Assembly (NCBI RefSeq): GCF_014489615.1
Contig: NZ_CP060825.1
Location: 248,001 to 312,000, forward strand
From: Streptomyces genisteinicus
GTDB lineage: Bacteria > Actinomycetota > Actinomycetes > Streptomycetales > Streptomycetaceae
Direction: 5' to 3'
Length of the DNA stretch: 64,000 nt
The notes beneath the pieces were generated by a model. That model was not told the DNA's origin and ran no database searches. It saw nothing but the letters and a program-made list of their open reading frames with translations. Below are positions 16,309-25,085 of the stretch, one piece after another. Positions within the stretch are counted from its first letter, which is position 1. Every line of letters begins with the position of its first letter. The translations under genes were made by a program, and so were the position numbers.

Positions 16309-17034
16309 TCAGCCCTTCTCCACCAGAGCCTTGAGGGCGATGTTGAGTGCGAGGACGTTCACGCGGGGTTCGCCGATGAAGCCGAGGACGCGGTCGTCGG
16401 TGTGGTCGGCGACGAGCTGGTCGACCTGGGCGACGGTGAGGCCGTTCTTCTGCGCGACCCGGTGGACCTGGAGCTGCGCGTACTCCGGGGAGATGTGCGG
16501 GTCCAGGCCGGAGCCGGAGGAGGTGACGGCGTCGGCGGGCACGTCGGACGGCTTCACCGTGTGGCCGGGGACGGAGTTGTCCTCGACGACGGCTGCCTTC
16601 GCGTCGGTGACCTGGGCGCAGAGGGTGCCCTCTTCGGGCTTCGCCGGGCAGTACTGCTGCCCGTCCTCTCCGGTTTCCGCACCGTCGTCGCCGGAGCGGT
16701 TGGTGGCGCCGGACAGGATGATCGAGTACTGGGTGTTGACGCTGTTGGTGCCCAGGCCGTTGGAGGGGCGGGGCTGGAACCAGCGCAGGTCGGGCGCGGG
16801 GGTCTCCTCGCCGTCCTTCAGCGGGAGGTCGTAGCGCTGGCCGATGAGCTCCGAGCCGACGACCTTCCCGTTCGCGTCCTCGATCTCGGACCCGTTCGCC
16901 TTGCCGGGGAAGGCGACCTGGGCGACGCCGGTGACGGCGAGCGGGTAGAGCACGCCGCACAGGACGGTGAGGACGAGCAGTGCCCGCAGGCCCGCCCACA
17001 GGACACGGCCCGTGTTTGCTGCCGAGTTGTTCAT
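16309..17034 (-). CDS. kdpC: Potassium-transporting ATPase subunit KdpC
   Basis: This 241-residue accessory subunit of the high-affinity Kdp pump has a single N-terminal membrane helix (about residues 12-36) and a periplasm-side domain with GSELIGQ, FQPRPS and the terminal SGSGLDPHISPEYA signature. It is longer than the E. coli protein (about 190) because of an acidic insertion near residues 112-155 that contains two cysteines. The ATG at 17034 follows the kdpB stop by two bases, so translation is coupled. It is last in the kdp operon. Confidence 0.96.
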   Translation of the reverse strand: MNNSAANTGRVLWAGLRALLVLTVLCGVLYPLAVTGVAQVAFPGKANGSEIEDANGKVVGSELIGQRYDLPLKDGEETPAPDLRWFQPRPSNGLGTNSVNTQYSIILSGATNRSGDDGAETGEDGQQYCPAKPEEGTLCAQVTDAKAAVVEDNSVPGHTVKPSDVPADAVTSSGSGLDPHISPEYAQLQVHRVAQKNGLTVAQVDQLVADHTDDRVLGFIGEPRVNVLALNIALKALVEKG

Positions 17035-17036
17035 GA

Positions 17037-19181
17037 TCAGCCGATTCCGGGGATGAGGGAGAGGAGCAGGTCGATGATCTTGATGCCGGCGAACGGGGCG
17101 ACGAGGCCGCCGATCCCGTAGACGGCGAGGTTGCGGCGGAGCATCCGGTCCGCGCTGGTGGGCCGGTAGCGCACGCCCTTGAGGGCGAGCGGCACCAGGG
17201 CGACGATGACCAGCGCGTTGAAGATCACCGCGGAGAGGATGGCGGACTCGGGCGAGGCGAGGCCCATGATGTTGAGCTTGTCGAGGCTCGGGTAGGCGAC
17301 CGCGAACATGGCGGGGATGATCGCGAAGTACTTCGCGACGTCGTTGGCGATGGAGAACGTGGTCAGGGCACCCCGGGTGATGAGGAGCTGCTTGCCGATC
17401 TCGACGATCTCGATGAGTTTGGTCGGGTTGGAGTCGAGGTCGACCATGTTCCCGGCTTCCTTGGCCGCCGAGGTGCCGGTGTTCATCGCGACGCCGACGT
17501 CGGCCTGGGCGAGTGCCGGTGCGTCGTTGGTGCCGTCGCCGGTCATCGCGACGAGCTTCCCGCCCGCCTGCTCGCGCTTGATGAGGGCCATCTTGTCCTC
17601 GGGGGTGGCCTCGGCGAGGAAGTCGTCGACACCCGCCTCCTCGGCGATGGCCTTGGCGGTCAGCGGGTTGTCACCCGTGATCATGACCGTGCGGATGCCC
17701 ATGCGGCGCAGTTCGTCGAACCGCTCCCGCATGCCTTCCTTGACGACGTCCTTGAGGTGGACGACGCCGAGGACGCGGGCGCCCCTGTCGTCGGCCACGG
17801 CGACCAGCAGCGGGGTGCCGCCGGCCGCGGCGATCCGGTCGGTGAGCTCCTGGGCCTCGGCACCGGCACGGCCGCCCTGCTCCTCGACCCAGGCGACGAC
17901 CGAGCCGGTCGCACCCTTGCGGGTCCGCCTGCCGTCCACGTCCACGCCCGACATCCGGGTCTGCGCGGTGAAGGCGATCCATTCGGCGTTCACGAGTTCG
18001 CCCTGGTGGCGCTCCCGCAGCCCGTACGCCGTCTTCGCGAGGACGACGATGGAGCGCCCCTCGGGCGTCTCGTCGGCGAGCGAGGAGAGCTGTGCCGCGT
18101 CGGCGAGTTCGGCCGCCGTGGTCCCGCGGACGGGGACGAACTCGGCGGCCTGGCGGTTGCCGAGGGTGATGGTGCCGGTCTTGTCGAGCAGGAGGGTCGA
18201 CACGTCGCCCGCCGCCTCGACCGCGCGGCCCGACATCGCGAGGACGTTGCGCTGGACGAGCCGGTCCATGCCCGCGATGCCGATCGCGGAGAGCAGCGCG
18301 CCGATCGTCGTCGGGATCAGGCAGACCAGGAGCGCGGTGAGGACGATGAGCGAGGTCTGGTCGTCCGCGCCGGCGTAGATCGCGAAGGGCTTCAGGGTGA
18401 CGACCGCGAGCAGGAAGACGACGGTCAGCGAGGCGAGGAGGATGTTGAGGGCGATCTCGTTCGGCGTCTTCTGCCGGGCGGCGCCCTCGACGAGGCTGAT
18501 CATGCGGTCGATGAAGGTCTCGCCCGGCTTCGTGGTGATGCGGACGACGATCCGGTCGGAGAGCACCTTGGTGCCGCCGGTGACGGCGGAGCGGTCGCCG
18601 CCGGACTCCCGGATGACGGGCGCCGACTCGCCGGTGATCGCGGACTCGTCGACGCTCGCGACGCCCTCGACGACGTCGCCGTCGCCGGGGATGACGTCAC
18701 CGGCCTCGCAGACGACGAGGTCGCCGATGCGCAGGTCGGTGCCCGGCACCCGCTCCTCGGAGCCGTCCCGGGCCACGCGGCGGGCGACGGTGTCGGTCTT
18801 GGCCTTGCGCAGGGTCTCGGCCTGGGCCTTGCCGCGACCCTCGGCGACCGCCTCCGCGAGGTTGGCGAAGATCGTGGTCAGCCAGAGCCAGGCGGTGATC
18901 GCCCAGCCGAACCAGTCCCCCGGGTCGAGGGCGGCGAGGACGGTGGTGACCACGGAGCCGACCAGGACCACGAACATCACGGGCGACGTGATCATCACGC
19001 GCGGGTCGAGCTTGCGCAGCGCGTCCGGGAGGGACCTGACCAGCTGCTTCGGGTCGAAGAGACCGCCGCCCACCCGGCCGGGCGACGGATCTCCCCCGGC
19101 CGGGCCGCCGTGCGGCGCCGTTGTGGCAGGGGCGGAGGCGGACATCGTGTCCTCGTGCTTCTCTCGGTGGTCGATGGTCAT
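17037..19181 (-). CDS. kdpB: Potassium-transporting P-type ATPase subunit KdpB
   Basis: This 714-residue catalytic subunit couples ATP hydrolysis to K+ uptake through KdpA. All P-type landmarks are present: the actuator loop AITGESAPV (its Ser is the regulatory phosphorylation site in E. coli), the phosphorylated Asp in [13 protein letters not shown], and the hinge [25 protein letters not shown]. The start ATG at 19181 overlaps the kdpA stop in an ATGA. The N-terminal 45 residues form a Pro/Gly/Ala-rich extension. Second to last in the kdp operon. Confidence 0.97.
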   Translation of the reverse strand: MTIDHREKHEDTMSASAPATTAPHGGPAGGDPSPGRVGGGLFDPKQLVRSLPDALRKLDPRVMITSPVMFVVLVGSVVTTVLAALDPGDWFGWAITAWLWLTTIFANLAEAVAEGRGKAQAETLRKAKTDTVARRVARDGSEERVPGTDLRIGDLVVCEAGDVIPGDGDVVEGVASVDESAITGESAPVIRESGGDRSAVTGGTKVLSDRIVVRITTKPGETFIDRMISLVEGAARQKTPNEIALNILLASLTVVFLLAVVTLKPFAIYAGADDQTSLIVLTALLVCLIPTTIGALLSAIGIAGMDRLVQRNVLAMSGRAVEAAGDVSTLLLDKTGTITLGNRQAAEFVPVRGTTAAELADAAQLSSLADETPEGRSIVVLAKTAYGLRERHQGELVNAEWIAFTAQTRMSGVDVDGRRTRKGATGSVVAWVEEQGGRAGAEAQELTDRIAAAGGTPLLVAVADDRGARVLGVVHLKDVVKEGMRERFDELRRMGIRTVMITGDNPLTAKAIAEEAGVDDFLAEATPEDKMALIKREQAGGKLVAMTGDGTNDAPALAQADVGVAMNTGTSAAKEAGNMVDLDSNPTKLIEIVEIGKQLLITRGALTTFSIANDVAKYFAIIPAMFAVAYPSLDKLNIMGLASPESAILSAVIFNALVIVALVPLALKGVRYRPTSADRMLRRNLAVYGIGGLVAPFAGIKIIDLLLSLIPGIG

Positions 19182-20842
19182 GCCGCGAGCCCTTCGGCGA
19201 GCGGTCCCAGCGCGAGTGCCGGGAAGTAGGTGAGACCGGTGATGATCATGATGGTGCCGACGAGCAGGCCCGTGAACAGGGGCTTCTCGGTCCGCAGGGT
19301 GCCCGCGGTCTCCGGGACGGGCTTCTGCTCCGCGAGCGAACCCGCCAGCGCGAGGACGAACACCATGGGCAGGAACCGGCCGAGCAGCATGGCGATGCCG
19401 ATCGTCGAGTTGAACCACTGGGTGTCCGCGTTGAGGCCGGCGAACGCGGAGCCGTTGTTGTTCGCGCCGGAGGTGTAGGCGTAGAGGATCTCGGAGAACC
19501 CGTGCGCGCCGGAGTTGGTCATCGAGTTCGCCGGGGTGTCCAGCACGAAGGAGGCGGCCGTGAAGCCGAGGACGAGCGCCGGGGTGACCAGGATGTAGCA
19601 GGCCGCGAGCTTGATCTCGCGGGTGCCGATCTTCTTGCCCAGGTACTCGGGGGTGCGGCCGACCATCAGTCCGGCGATGAACACGGCGATGATCGCCATG
19701 ATCAGCATGCCGTAGAGGCCGGAGCCGACGCCGCCGGGCGCGATCTCGCCGAGCTGCATGCCCAGCAGGTTGATGCCGCCGCCGAAGCCGGTGTTGGAGG
19801 AGTGGAAGGAGTTCACCGCGCCGGTCGAGGTCAGTGTCGTGGCGACGGAGAAGATCGCGGAGGCGCCGATTCCGAACCGGGTCTCCTTGCCCTCCATCGC
19901 GCCGCCCGCGAGCTCGAACGCCGGTCCGCGGCCCGCGAATTCGGTCCACAACATCAGCGCGGTGAACGCGAGCCAGATCGCGGCCATGGTGCCGAGGATC
20001 GCGTAGCCCTGCTTCAGCGAGCCGACCATCCGGCCGAAGGTCCGGGTCAGCGCGAAGGGGATGACCAGGATCAGGAAGATCTCGAAGAGGTTCGACAGCC
20101 CGTTGGGGTTCTCGAAGGGGTGGGCCGAGTTGGCGTTGAAGTAGCCGCCGCCGTTGGTGCCCAGCTCCTTGATGACCTCCTGCGAGGCGACCGCGCCGCC
20201 GTTCCACTGCTGCGTGCCGCCGGTGAACTGGCCGACCTCGTGGATGCCGGAGAAGTTCTGGATCGCGCCGCAGGCGACCAGGACCAGCGCGCCGACGACG
20301 GAGATCGGCAGCAGGATCCGGACGACGCCGCGCACCAGGTCGGCCCAGAAGTTGCCCAGCTCGCCGGTACGGGACCGGGCGAAGCCGCGGACGAGTGCCA
20401 CCGCGACCGCGATGCCCACCGCGGCCGACACGAAGTTCTGCACCGCGAGACCGCCGGTCTGCACGACGTGGCCCATGGCCTGCTCGCCGTAGTACGACTG
20501 CCAGTTGGTGTTCGCGACGAAGGACGCGGCGGTGTTGAACGCCTGGTCCGGGTCGATCGACGCGAACCCGAGCGAGCCGGGCAGACTGCCCTGGAGCCGC
20601 TGCAGACCGTAGAGGAACAGCACGCCCGCCGCGGAGAAGGCGAGGACACCGCGCAGATAGGCGGGCCAGCGCATCTCGGCGGACGGATTCGCACCGATCG
20701 CCTTGTAGATCCACTTCTCGGGGCGGTAGTGCTTCTCCGAGGAGTAGACGCGCGCCATGTAGTCGCCGAGCGGCCGGTACGACAGACCGAGGGCGGCGAC
20801 GAGCGCAAGAAGCTGGAGGATCCCAGCCGGAACAGGACTCAT
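19178..20842 (-). CDS. kdpA: Potassium-transporting ATPase subunit KdpA
   Basis: This 554-residue channel-like subunit of the Kdp complex is derived from a four-repeat potassium channel fold. The second-repeat filter region [18 protein letters not shown] is intact, as are [16 protein letters not shown] near the N-terminus and [16 protein letters not shown] in the third repeat. About ten membrane helices are visible. The ATG at 20842 lies seven bases after the kdpF stop, and the gene's stop overlaps the kdpB start. Expression is expected under K+ limitation, but no kdpDE sensor genes lie in the window. Confidence 0.97.
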   Translation of the reverse strand: MSPVPAGILQLLALVAALGLSYRPLGDYMARVYSSEKHYRPEKWIYKAIGANPSAEMRWPAYLRGVLAFSAAGVLFLYGLQRLQGSLPGSLGFASIDPDQAFNTAASFVANTNWQSYYGEQAMGHVVQTGGLAVQNFVSAAVGIAVAVALVRGFARSRTGELGNFWADLVRGVVRILLPISVVGALVLVACGAIQNFSGIHEVGQFTGGTQQWNGGAVASQEVIKELGTNGGGYFNANSAHPFENPNGLSNLFEIFLILVIPFALTRTFGRMVGSLKQGYAILGTMAAIWLAFTALMLWTEFAGRGPAFELAGGAMEGKETRFGIGASAIFSVATTLTSTGAVNSFHSSNTGFGGGINLLGMQLGEIAPGGVGSGLYGMLIMAIIAVFIAGLMVGRTPEYLGKKIGTREIKLAACYILVTPALVLGFTAASFVLDTPANSMTNSGAHGFSEILYAYTSGANNNGSAFAGLNADTQWFNSTIGIAMLLGRFLPMVFVLALAGSLAEQKPVPETAGTLRTEKPLFTGLLVGTIMIITGLTYFPALALGPLAEGLAA

Positions 20843-20849
20843 CTCGGGC

Positions 20850-20939
20850 TCAGAACCTCTCCGGCTTGACCAGCGCGAGGACCAGATACCCCAGCAGGGC
20901 GACGGCGACGAGCAGGCCGACCACGTTCTCGGCACTCAC
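20850..20939 (-). CDS. kdpF: KdpF, small stabilising subunit
   Basis: This 29-residue single-helix peptide reads [20 protein letters not shown] then ALVKPERF, the canonical KdpF pattern with its terminal KPERF. It stabilises the KdpABC complex in the membrane. The GTG at 20939 overlaps the stop of the preceding 27-residue peptide in a GTGA. It is too short for most gene finders. A second, separate KdpF-like gene lies 350 bases upstream. Confidence 0.93.
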   Translation of the reverse strand: MSAENVVGLLVAVALLGYLVLALVKPERF

Positions 20940-21019
20940 AGCTTCGCCACCCCCTTGGCGATGAACGCCACCAGCGCGAAGACCGCGACCGTGGTGACGA
21001 CGAAGGCCAGATCGGCCAT
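20936..21019 (-). CDS. 27-residue membrane peptide leading the kdp operon
   Basis: The frame encodes MADLAFVVTTVAVFALVAFI then AKGVAKL: a single hydrophobic helix with a basic end, in overall size like KdpF but different in sequence. The ATG at 21019 is preceded by GGGAG at correct spacing, and its stop overlaps the kdpF start in GTGA. These features make a translated peptide very likely. It may be an additional subunit or a leader that couples translation. No name is known to me. Confidence 0.8.
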   Translation of the reverse strand: MADLAFVVTTVAVFALVAFIAKGVAKL

Positions 21020-21098
21020 CGTGAACTCCCGAATGAAGGACGAGCGGATTGTCTGACGGATTGAGCAAACATCCTTTTCAGCCATCCGCTGCCTTCGT

Positions 21099-21135
21099 TG
21101 ACGCCGCCCTGACGTCCCCGGCCCCGCTGTTGACG
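21099..21135 (-). promoter_or_regulatory. Phased CGTCA direct repeats upstream of kdp
   Basis: Read on the minus strand, three CGTCA units lie at 21135-21131, 21114-21110 and 21103-21099, with offsets of 21 and 11 bases, that is two turns and one turn of the helix. They sit 80-116 bases upstream of the first kdp-operon start. Tandem half-sites spaced about 11 bases are typical for OmpR/PhoB-class response regulators such as KdpE. Assignment to KdpE is inference. Confidence 0.55.
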
Positions 21136-21291
21136 CATCCCCTACGCGGCGCGCTCGCAGGCCGCGGGCGGGGGGGTGCCCGGAGCCTCTGAGCGCGCCG
21201 CACGCACCCCGTGCCGGGCGCGGCCGCGCGACCGTGCCGCGACGTCCCGCCGCCCGTCGGGACTTCAGGACGTCCGGGCATCCGGCACCGG

Positions 21292-21381
21292 TCAGAACTT
21301 CTCCGGACGGATCAGCGCGGCGACGAGGTAGCCGACGAGACTGACGGCGACGAGGATTCCGACCACGTTCTCGATGCTCAT
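21292..21381 (-). CDS. kdpF: Second KdpF-like peptide, separate from the operon
   Basis: A 29-residue peptide, MSIENVVGILVAVSLVGYLV then AALIRPEKF, matches the operon's KdpF at most positions and has the same length. The ATG at 21381 follows GGGAG at a wide spacing of about 10 bases. It stands 272 bases upstream of the 27-residue peptide gene and has its own upstream repeats, so it is probably transcribed separately or from a longer kdp leader. It is a duplicated subunit gene whose product might replace or titrate KdpF. Confidence 0.85.
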   Translation of the reverse strand: MSIENVVGILVAVSLVGYLVAALIRPEKF

Positions 21382-21482
21382 GGTGAACCGACTCCCTGTG
21401 ACACACGGGTGGGTGAGGGCGGTCCGGTTGCCCGGTCGCCTGCCGCCATGGAAGCCCGCCGCGCGCCGCCGCTCCCTCACCT

Positions 21483-21530
21483 TGACGTCATCCTGTCGCC
21501 GGTACCGCGGACGCTGACACGGCATTGACG
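21483..21530 (-). promoter_or_regulatory. Phased (C/T)GTCA direct repeats upstream of second kdpF
   Basis: On the minus strand, CGTCA at 21530-21526, TGTCA at 21519-21515 and CGTCA at 21487-21483 are offset by 11 and 32 bases (one and about three helical turns). They lie 102-149 bases upstream of the second kdpF start and match the units found upstream of kdp and of the KimA-type gene. Confidence 0.5.
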
Positions 21531-21615
21531 GCTCGCGTACACAGGGCTCACGCGGTGGGACGCACACGACGGCGCACGGGACGGGGTGCCTGCGGCGCCG
21601 GGGACGGGGCGAACG

Positions 21616-21657
21616 GCTCCGGCCCGTGGCCGCCATGCGGTGGCCACGGGCCGGAGC
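21616..21657. terminator. Hairpin terminator downstream of the KimA-type gene
   Basis: A 16-base-pair perfect stem (gctccggcccgtggcc at 21616-21631 with 21642-21657) can be extended inward by about three pairs to a four-base loop. It lies about 125 bases past the permease stop on the minus strand. It is the strongest hairpin in the interval. Confidence 0.7.
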
Positions 21658-21782
21658 GTGCCTCGTTCCGGGACGGTCGCGCGCTCGCGCCGGGGCGGTG
21701 ACGTCCGGCCACGCCACCGCACCGGAGGTCCTCGCCGTGATCACGTCCCGCGCGGGCAGGCACGGGGGTCACCGCCGCAGGC

Positions 21783-23648
21783 TCAGGGGGAACCGATCCG
21801 GAAGCGCAGCCGGCAGACCGCGGCGTCGGTGTCCCGGCGCACGGCATGCGCCACCACCGCGCCGCGCTGGTTCTGGAGCAGGCGCTGCCAGAGGTGATCG
21901 GGTTCGACCTCGGGGATGAGAACGGTGATCCGGGTGCCCGGCTCGGTCGCGCGCAGCTTCTGCACGTAGCCGGTGATCGGCCTGCCGAGGGCCCGCCTCT
22001 CGGAGGGGATGCGGACGAGCGGCACGCCCGGATCCCAGAGCGCCCAGTCGCGCTCCAGGGCTTCGCCGGCGGCCAGGTCCTCGGTGTCGCCGTGGCAGAC
22101 GGTGACGGCACGCACGTCGTCGCCGAGGGAGACCGCGGCGGTGAGGGCTTCGCTGGTCAGCCGCGTCAGCGAGGAGACGGGGACGAGGACGAGGGAGCGC
22201 TCGCGGTGCGGCGGCTCGGGGATGCGGCCGATGCCGAGGCGCTCGCCGATTCCGGCGTACGCGCGGTGGACGGCCTCGAAGAGGAGGACCAGCAGGGGAA
22301 GCGCGACGACGATCAGCCAGGCTCCCTCGTGGAACTTGGTGACCGTGACGACGATCGCGGAGACACCCGTCAGGAGCGCGCCGAGGCCGTTGAGGGCGGC
22401 TTTCGCGGCCCACCGCGGGCCTCGCTCCCGGCACCAGTGGAGGACCATCCCGGTCTGGGCGATGGTGAAGCCCACGAACACACCGATCGCGAAGAGGGGG
22501 ACGAGGGTGTTGGTGTCCCCGCCGGAGAAGAGCAGCAGGGCCGCCGACACGACGGCGAGCCACAGCACGCCGTGCCGGTGCACCTGGCGGTCGGCCCTGA
22601 GGCCGAAGACGTGCGGCAGGTAGTTGTCGCGGGCGAGCAGTTTCAGCAGGACGGGCAGACCGCCGAAGGAGGTGTTGGCGGAGAGCGCGAGCAGGATCAT
22701 GGTGGCGAACTGCACCAGGTAGAAGGCCCAGTTGTGGCCGAGAGAGGCGTCGGCGAGCTGGGCCAGGACGGTGACGCCCTCGACCGGCTGGAGCCCGAAG
22801 CGGGAGATCAGCACGGCCAGACCGATGAGCATCACGCCGAGCAGTGCGCCGAGCGCGGCTTCCGCGCGCATCGCCCGGCGGGCGGCCGGGGCCCGGAAGG
22901 AGGGCACGGCGTTCGCTATCGCCTCGACGCCGGTGAGGGCGGAGCAGCCCGAGGCGAAGGCCTTCAGCAGAAGCAGGGCTCCGACCGTGGTGGCGTCGTC
23001 GGCGAGGGCGGAGGCGTGCCCGGCGGACGCGGCGGTGGAGACGGGCCCGTCGCGGAACAGCCCCACGAGGATCAGGACCAGGATCGCGCCGACGAAGACG
23101 GCGGTCGGCACGATGAACGCGCGGGCCGAGTCGGCGATCCCCCGCATGTTCACGGCGGAGACGAGGGCCAGCACACCGAGACACAGCGCCAGACGGTGGT
23201 CGTGGAGGTCCGGAAAGGCGGACGTGAGGGCGGCGACGCCGGCGGTGACGGCGACGGCCACGTTGAGGACGTAGTCCAGGACGAGCGAGGCGGCGGCCAC
23301 CAGGCTGGTCCGGCGGCCGAGGCGGGCCCTGGCCACGGCGTAGGAGCCGCCGCCGTCCGGGAACGCCGCGATGACCTGGCGGTACGAGGCGACGAGGACG
23401 GCGAGGAGACCCGCGATGGCCAGGGTGACCGGCAGGGTGAAGCCGAGCCCGTGGCCCCCGGCGGCCGCCAGCACGAGGACGATCGCCTCAGGCCCGTACG
23501 CCACGGACGCCATGGCGTCCAGCGACAGGGCGGCCAGGCCGGTGACCGCCGTCAGCCGGTGCCTGCTCCCGCTGTCGGGGGGCTCGGCCCCGGGGTCGGT
23601 GCCGGGGTCGGCACCCTTCTCTGCGGCCGGAGCGGTCGGAACGGTCAT
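21783..23648 (-). CDS. APC-superfamily potassium importer, KimA-like
   Basis: This 621-residue protein has about twelve membrane helices in residues 35-450 and a soluble C-terminal region of about 150 residues. The first helix block DAMASVAYGPEAIVLVLAAAG and FPDGGGSYAVARARLG are characteristic of the KimA branch (formerly YdaO/amino acid permease). KimA proteins import K+ with protons, and the C-terminal domain binds c-di-AMP in Bacillus. The ATG at 23648 follows GTGAAGGGA. It shares direction and a repeat type with the adjacent kdp genes, supporting a potassium role. An amino-acid substrate cannot be excluded by sequence alone. Confidence 0.82.
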   Translation of the reverse strand: MTVPTAPAAEKGADPGTDPGAEPPDSGSRHRLTAVTGLAALSLDAMASVAYGPEAIVLVLAAAGGHGLGFTLPVTLAIAGLLAVLVASYRQVIAAFPDGGGSYAVARARLGRRTSLVAAASLVLDYVLNVAVAVTAGVAALTSAFPDLHDHRLALCLGVLALVSAVNMRGIADSARAFIVPTAVFVGAILVLILVGLFRDGPVSTAASAGHASALADDATTVGALLLLKAFASGCSALTGVEAIANAVPSFRAPAARRAMRAEAALGALLGVMLIGLAVLISRFGLQPVEGVTVLAQLADASLGHNWAFYLVQFATMILLALSANTSFGGLPVLLKLLARDNYLPHVFGLRADRQVHRHGVLWLAVVSAALLLFSGGDTNTLVPLFAIGVFVGFTIAQTGMVLHWCRERGPRWAAKAALNGLGALLTGVSAIVVTVTKFHEGAWLIVVALPLLVLLFEAVHRAYAGIGERLGIGRIPEPPHRERSLVLVPVSSLTRLTSEALTAAVSLGDDVRAVTVCHGDTEDLAAGEALERDWALWDPGVPLVRIPSERRALGRPITGYVQKLRATEPGTRITVLIPEVEPDHLWQRLLQNQRGAVVAHAVRRDTDAAVCRLRFRIGSP

Positions 23649-23761
23649 GCGGACGGGTCCCTTCACTGGTGGAGGCTCCGCTCAGCGTGAGCCTCCGGTG
23701 AGGGAGTCCTGCGGCTCCTGGCGTGTTCTTGGCGTCGGCGGGCGCTTCCCTCACACGCCTT

Positions 23762-23786
23762 TGACGCCCGGTGACACCGGGTGAGC
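23762..23786 (-). promoter_or_regulatory. CGTCA/TGTCA repeats upstream of the KimA-type gene
   Basis: On the minus strand TGTCA (23776-23772) and CGTCA (23766-23762) are offset by 10 bases, with a weaker CTCA unit at 23785-23782 a further 10 bases out. They lie 114-138 bases upstream of the permease start and resemble the repeats before kdp and the second kdpF. I found no c-di-AMP riboswitch consensus in this leader. Confidence 0.42.
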
Positions 23787-23993
23787 GGGTCGGCACACCA
23801 CGGCGGTACGCGTCCGCCTCCGCAGCTGCTCCCGCGTCCCCGCCCGCACCCTGGCCTGCGGCTCGCGCGTCGCACCGCTCCCGGCGAGCCGCCGCGGCCG
23901 CACCGTCACCGGTCGCCGTTGCATCCGCGCGCCGGGACGCGGAGGAACACGTGGCAGAACCCTTCGGACGAGAGCCAGGGCACAGGAGCCGCG

Positions 23994-24512
23994 ATGGACA
24001 CCGACGACGTGTACGACCGCCCCGACGGGCGAGAGCGATCCGGCACCCGGCCGCCGGAGTCGGTGTGGGACTACCCCCGGCCTCCTGAGCTGGTGGCGGA
24101 CGACCGGCACGTGCAGGTCCTCCTGGGTTCCCGGCTCGTGGCGGACACCCGCGCGAGCCTGCGGGTCCTCGAGACGAGCCACCCGCCCGTCTTCTACGTG
24201 CCGCCGGGCGATGTGCGGGCGGAGTTCCTGCGCGCACGTCCGGGCAGCACCCACTGCGAGTGGAAGGGTAGGGCGTCGTACTGGGACGTCGTCGCCGGCG
24301 ACCTCACGGCCGTCCGGGCCGCGTGGAGCTACGAGCAGCCCCTCGCTCCCTACACGGCCCTCCGCGGTCACCTGGCCTTCTACCCGTCCGCGCTCCGCTG
24401 CACGGTCGACGGCGAGGCGGTGGCGGCTCAGGAGGGCGACTTCTACGGCGGGTGGATCACCCCCGAGATCCAGGGACCTTTCAAGGGCGGCCCCGGTACG
24501 TGGGGGTGGTGA
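23994..24512 (+). CDS. DUF427 domain protein
   Basis: This 172-residue protein is a typical DUF427 member: ESVWDYPRPPEL, then DRHVQVLLGSRLVADTRASLRVLETSHPPVFYVPPGDV, CEWKGRASYWDV, AAWSYEQP and the closing EGDFYGGWITPEIQGPFKGGPGTWGW. The family forms a small beta barrel of unknown biochemical role. A CAGGAG lies upstream of the ATG at 23994. It is divergent from the KimA-type gene, with the repeats between them, so it could share that control. Identification of the family is firm. Confidence 0.9.
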   Translation: MDTDDVYDRPDGRERSGTRPPESVWDYPRPPELVADDRHVQVLLGSRLVADTRASLRVLETSHPPVFYVPPGDVRAEFLRARPGSTHCEWKGRASYWDVVAGDLTAVRAAWSYEQPLAPYTALRGHLAFYPSALRCTVDGEAVAAQEGDFYGGWITPEIQGPFKGGPGTWGW

Positions 24513-24695
24513 TCCGCGCGCAGCGACCGGGGACCTGCGGGCGACGGACCCGGTGGCGGCCGGGCGCAGGGCTGCCGCAACGGGGCCCGGACCGGGCGGA
24601 CGGCCCCTCGGCCGGAGCCCGCTGCGATCGCCGGCCCACCGCGACCCCGGGGCCGGCAGGACTTTTTGCGGCAGCGGCTCCGCCCCCGCGGGGCA

Positions 24696-24929
24696 TCACG
24701 GATCGACGCAGGCTGCCGACGGGCTGTCGCAACTGTCGCTGGACGCGTTGAGCACGGCCCCCAGCGCGAGGACGGCGAGGATCACGATGACGACGTGGAG
24801 GAAGTCCCGGCCGCCTCCGCCTCGCACCCGGGGCGGCCTCGGCGCACCGTGCTCCGGACCCGTGTCCCCGTCCGAAGGCTCGCTCCCCGTCCCGTCGGAT
24901 CCGGCTGTCTCCACGCGTCCCCCCGGCAT
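24696..24929 (-). CDS. Small single-pass membrane protein
   Basis: This 77-residue protein begins MPGGRVETAGSDG and has an acidic/proline-rich soluble N-terminal half and one membrane helix near residues 44-61 (FLHVVIVILAVLALGAVLN). A short outer tail with two cysteines (SDSCDSPSAACVDP) follows. The ATG at 24929 is preceded by AGGAGGG at good spacing. No family is recognised. The 24513-24695 interval before its stop holds nothing I can name. Confidence 0.55.
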   Translation of the reverse strand: MPGGRVETAGSDGTGSEPSDGDTGPEHGAPRPPRVRGGGGRDFLHVVIVILAVLALGAVLNASSDSCDSPSAACVDP

Positions 24930-25085
24930 CGTCGCCCTCCTGCGAGGACACGGCACGGCTCCTGCCCTGTCAAGTCCCCTTCCGTACCTGCTTCCTGCCA
25001 CGGCGGGCCTCCCCGCATTCCCGGCACCGACCATCATCGGCGTCACCCCGGGACCTGATGCCTGCCGCCCGACGCGGGCACGTGA

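Larger units (their letters stand above)
21382..21782. other. Intergenic region between second kdpF and the KimA-type gene
   Basis: These 401 bases hold the phased repeats at 21483-21530 that probably control the second kdpF, and the strong hairpin at 21616-21657 that probably ends the KimA-type transcript. No further coding sequence is convincing. Confidence 0.6.

Noticed and set aside
19182..20714. Upstream extension of the kdpB frame through kdpA
   Set aside because: The extension is arginine-rich nonsense. KdpB begins at the ATG overlapping the kdpA stop.
23649..23790. Possible c-di-AMP (ydaO-type) riboswitch before the KimA-type gene
   Set aside because: The leader has a small hairpin (ggaggctc/gagcctcc) but none of the conserved ydaO blocks that I could recognise.
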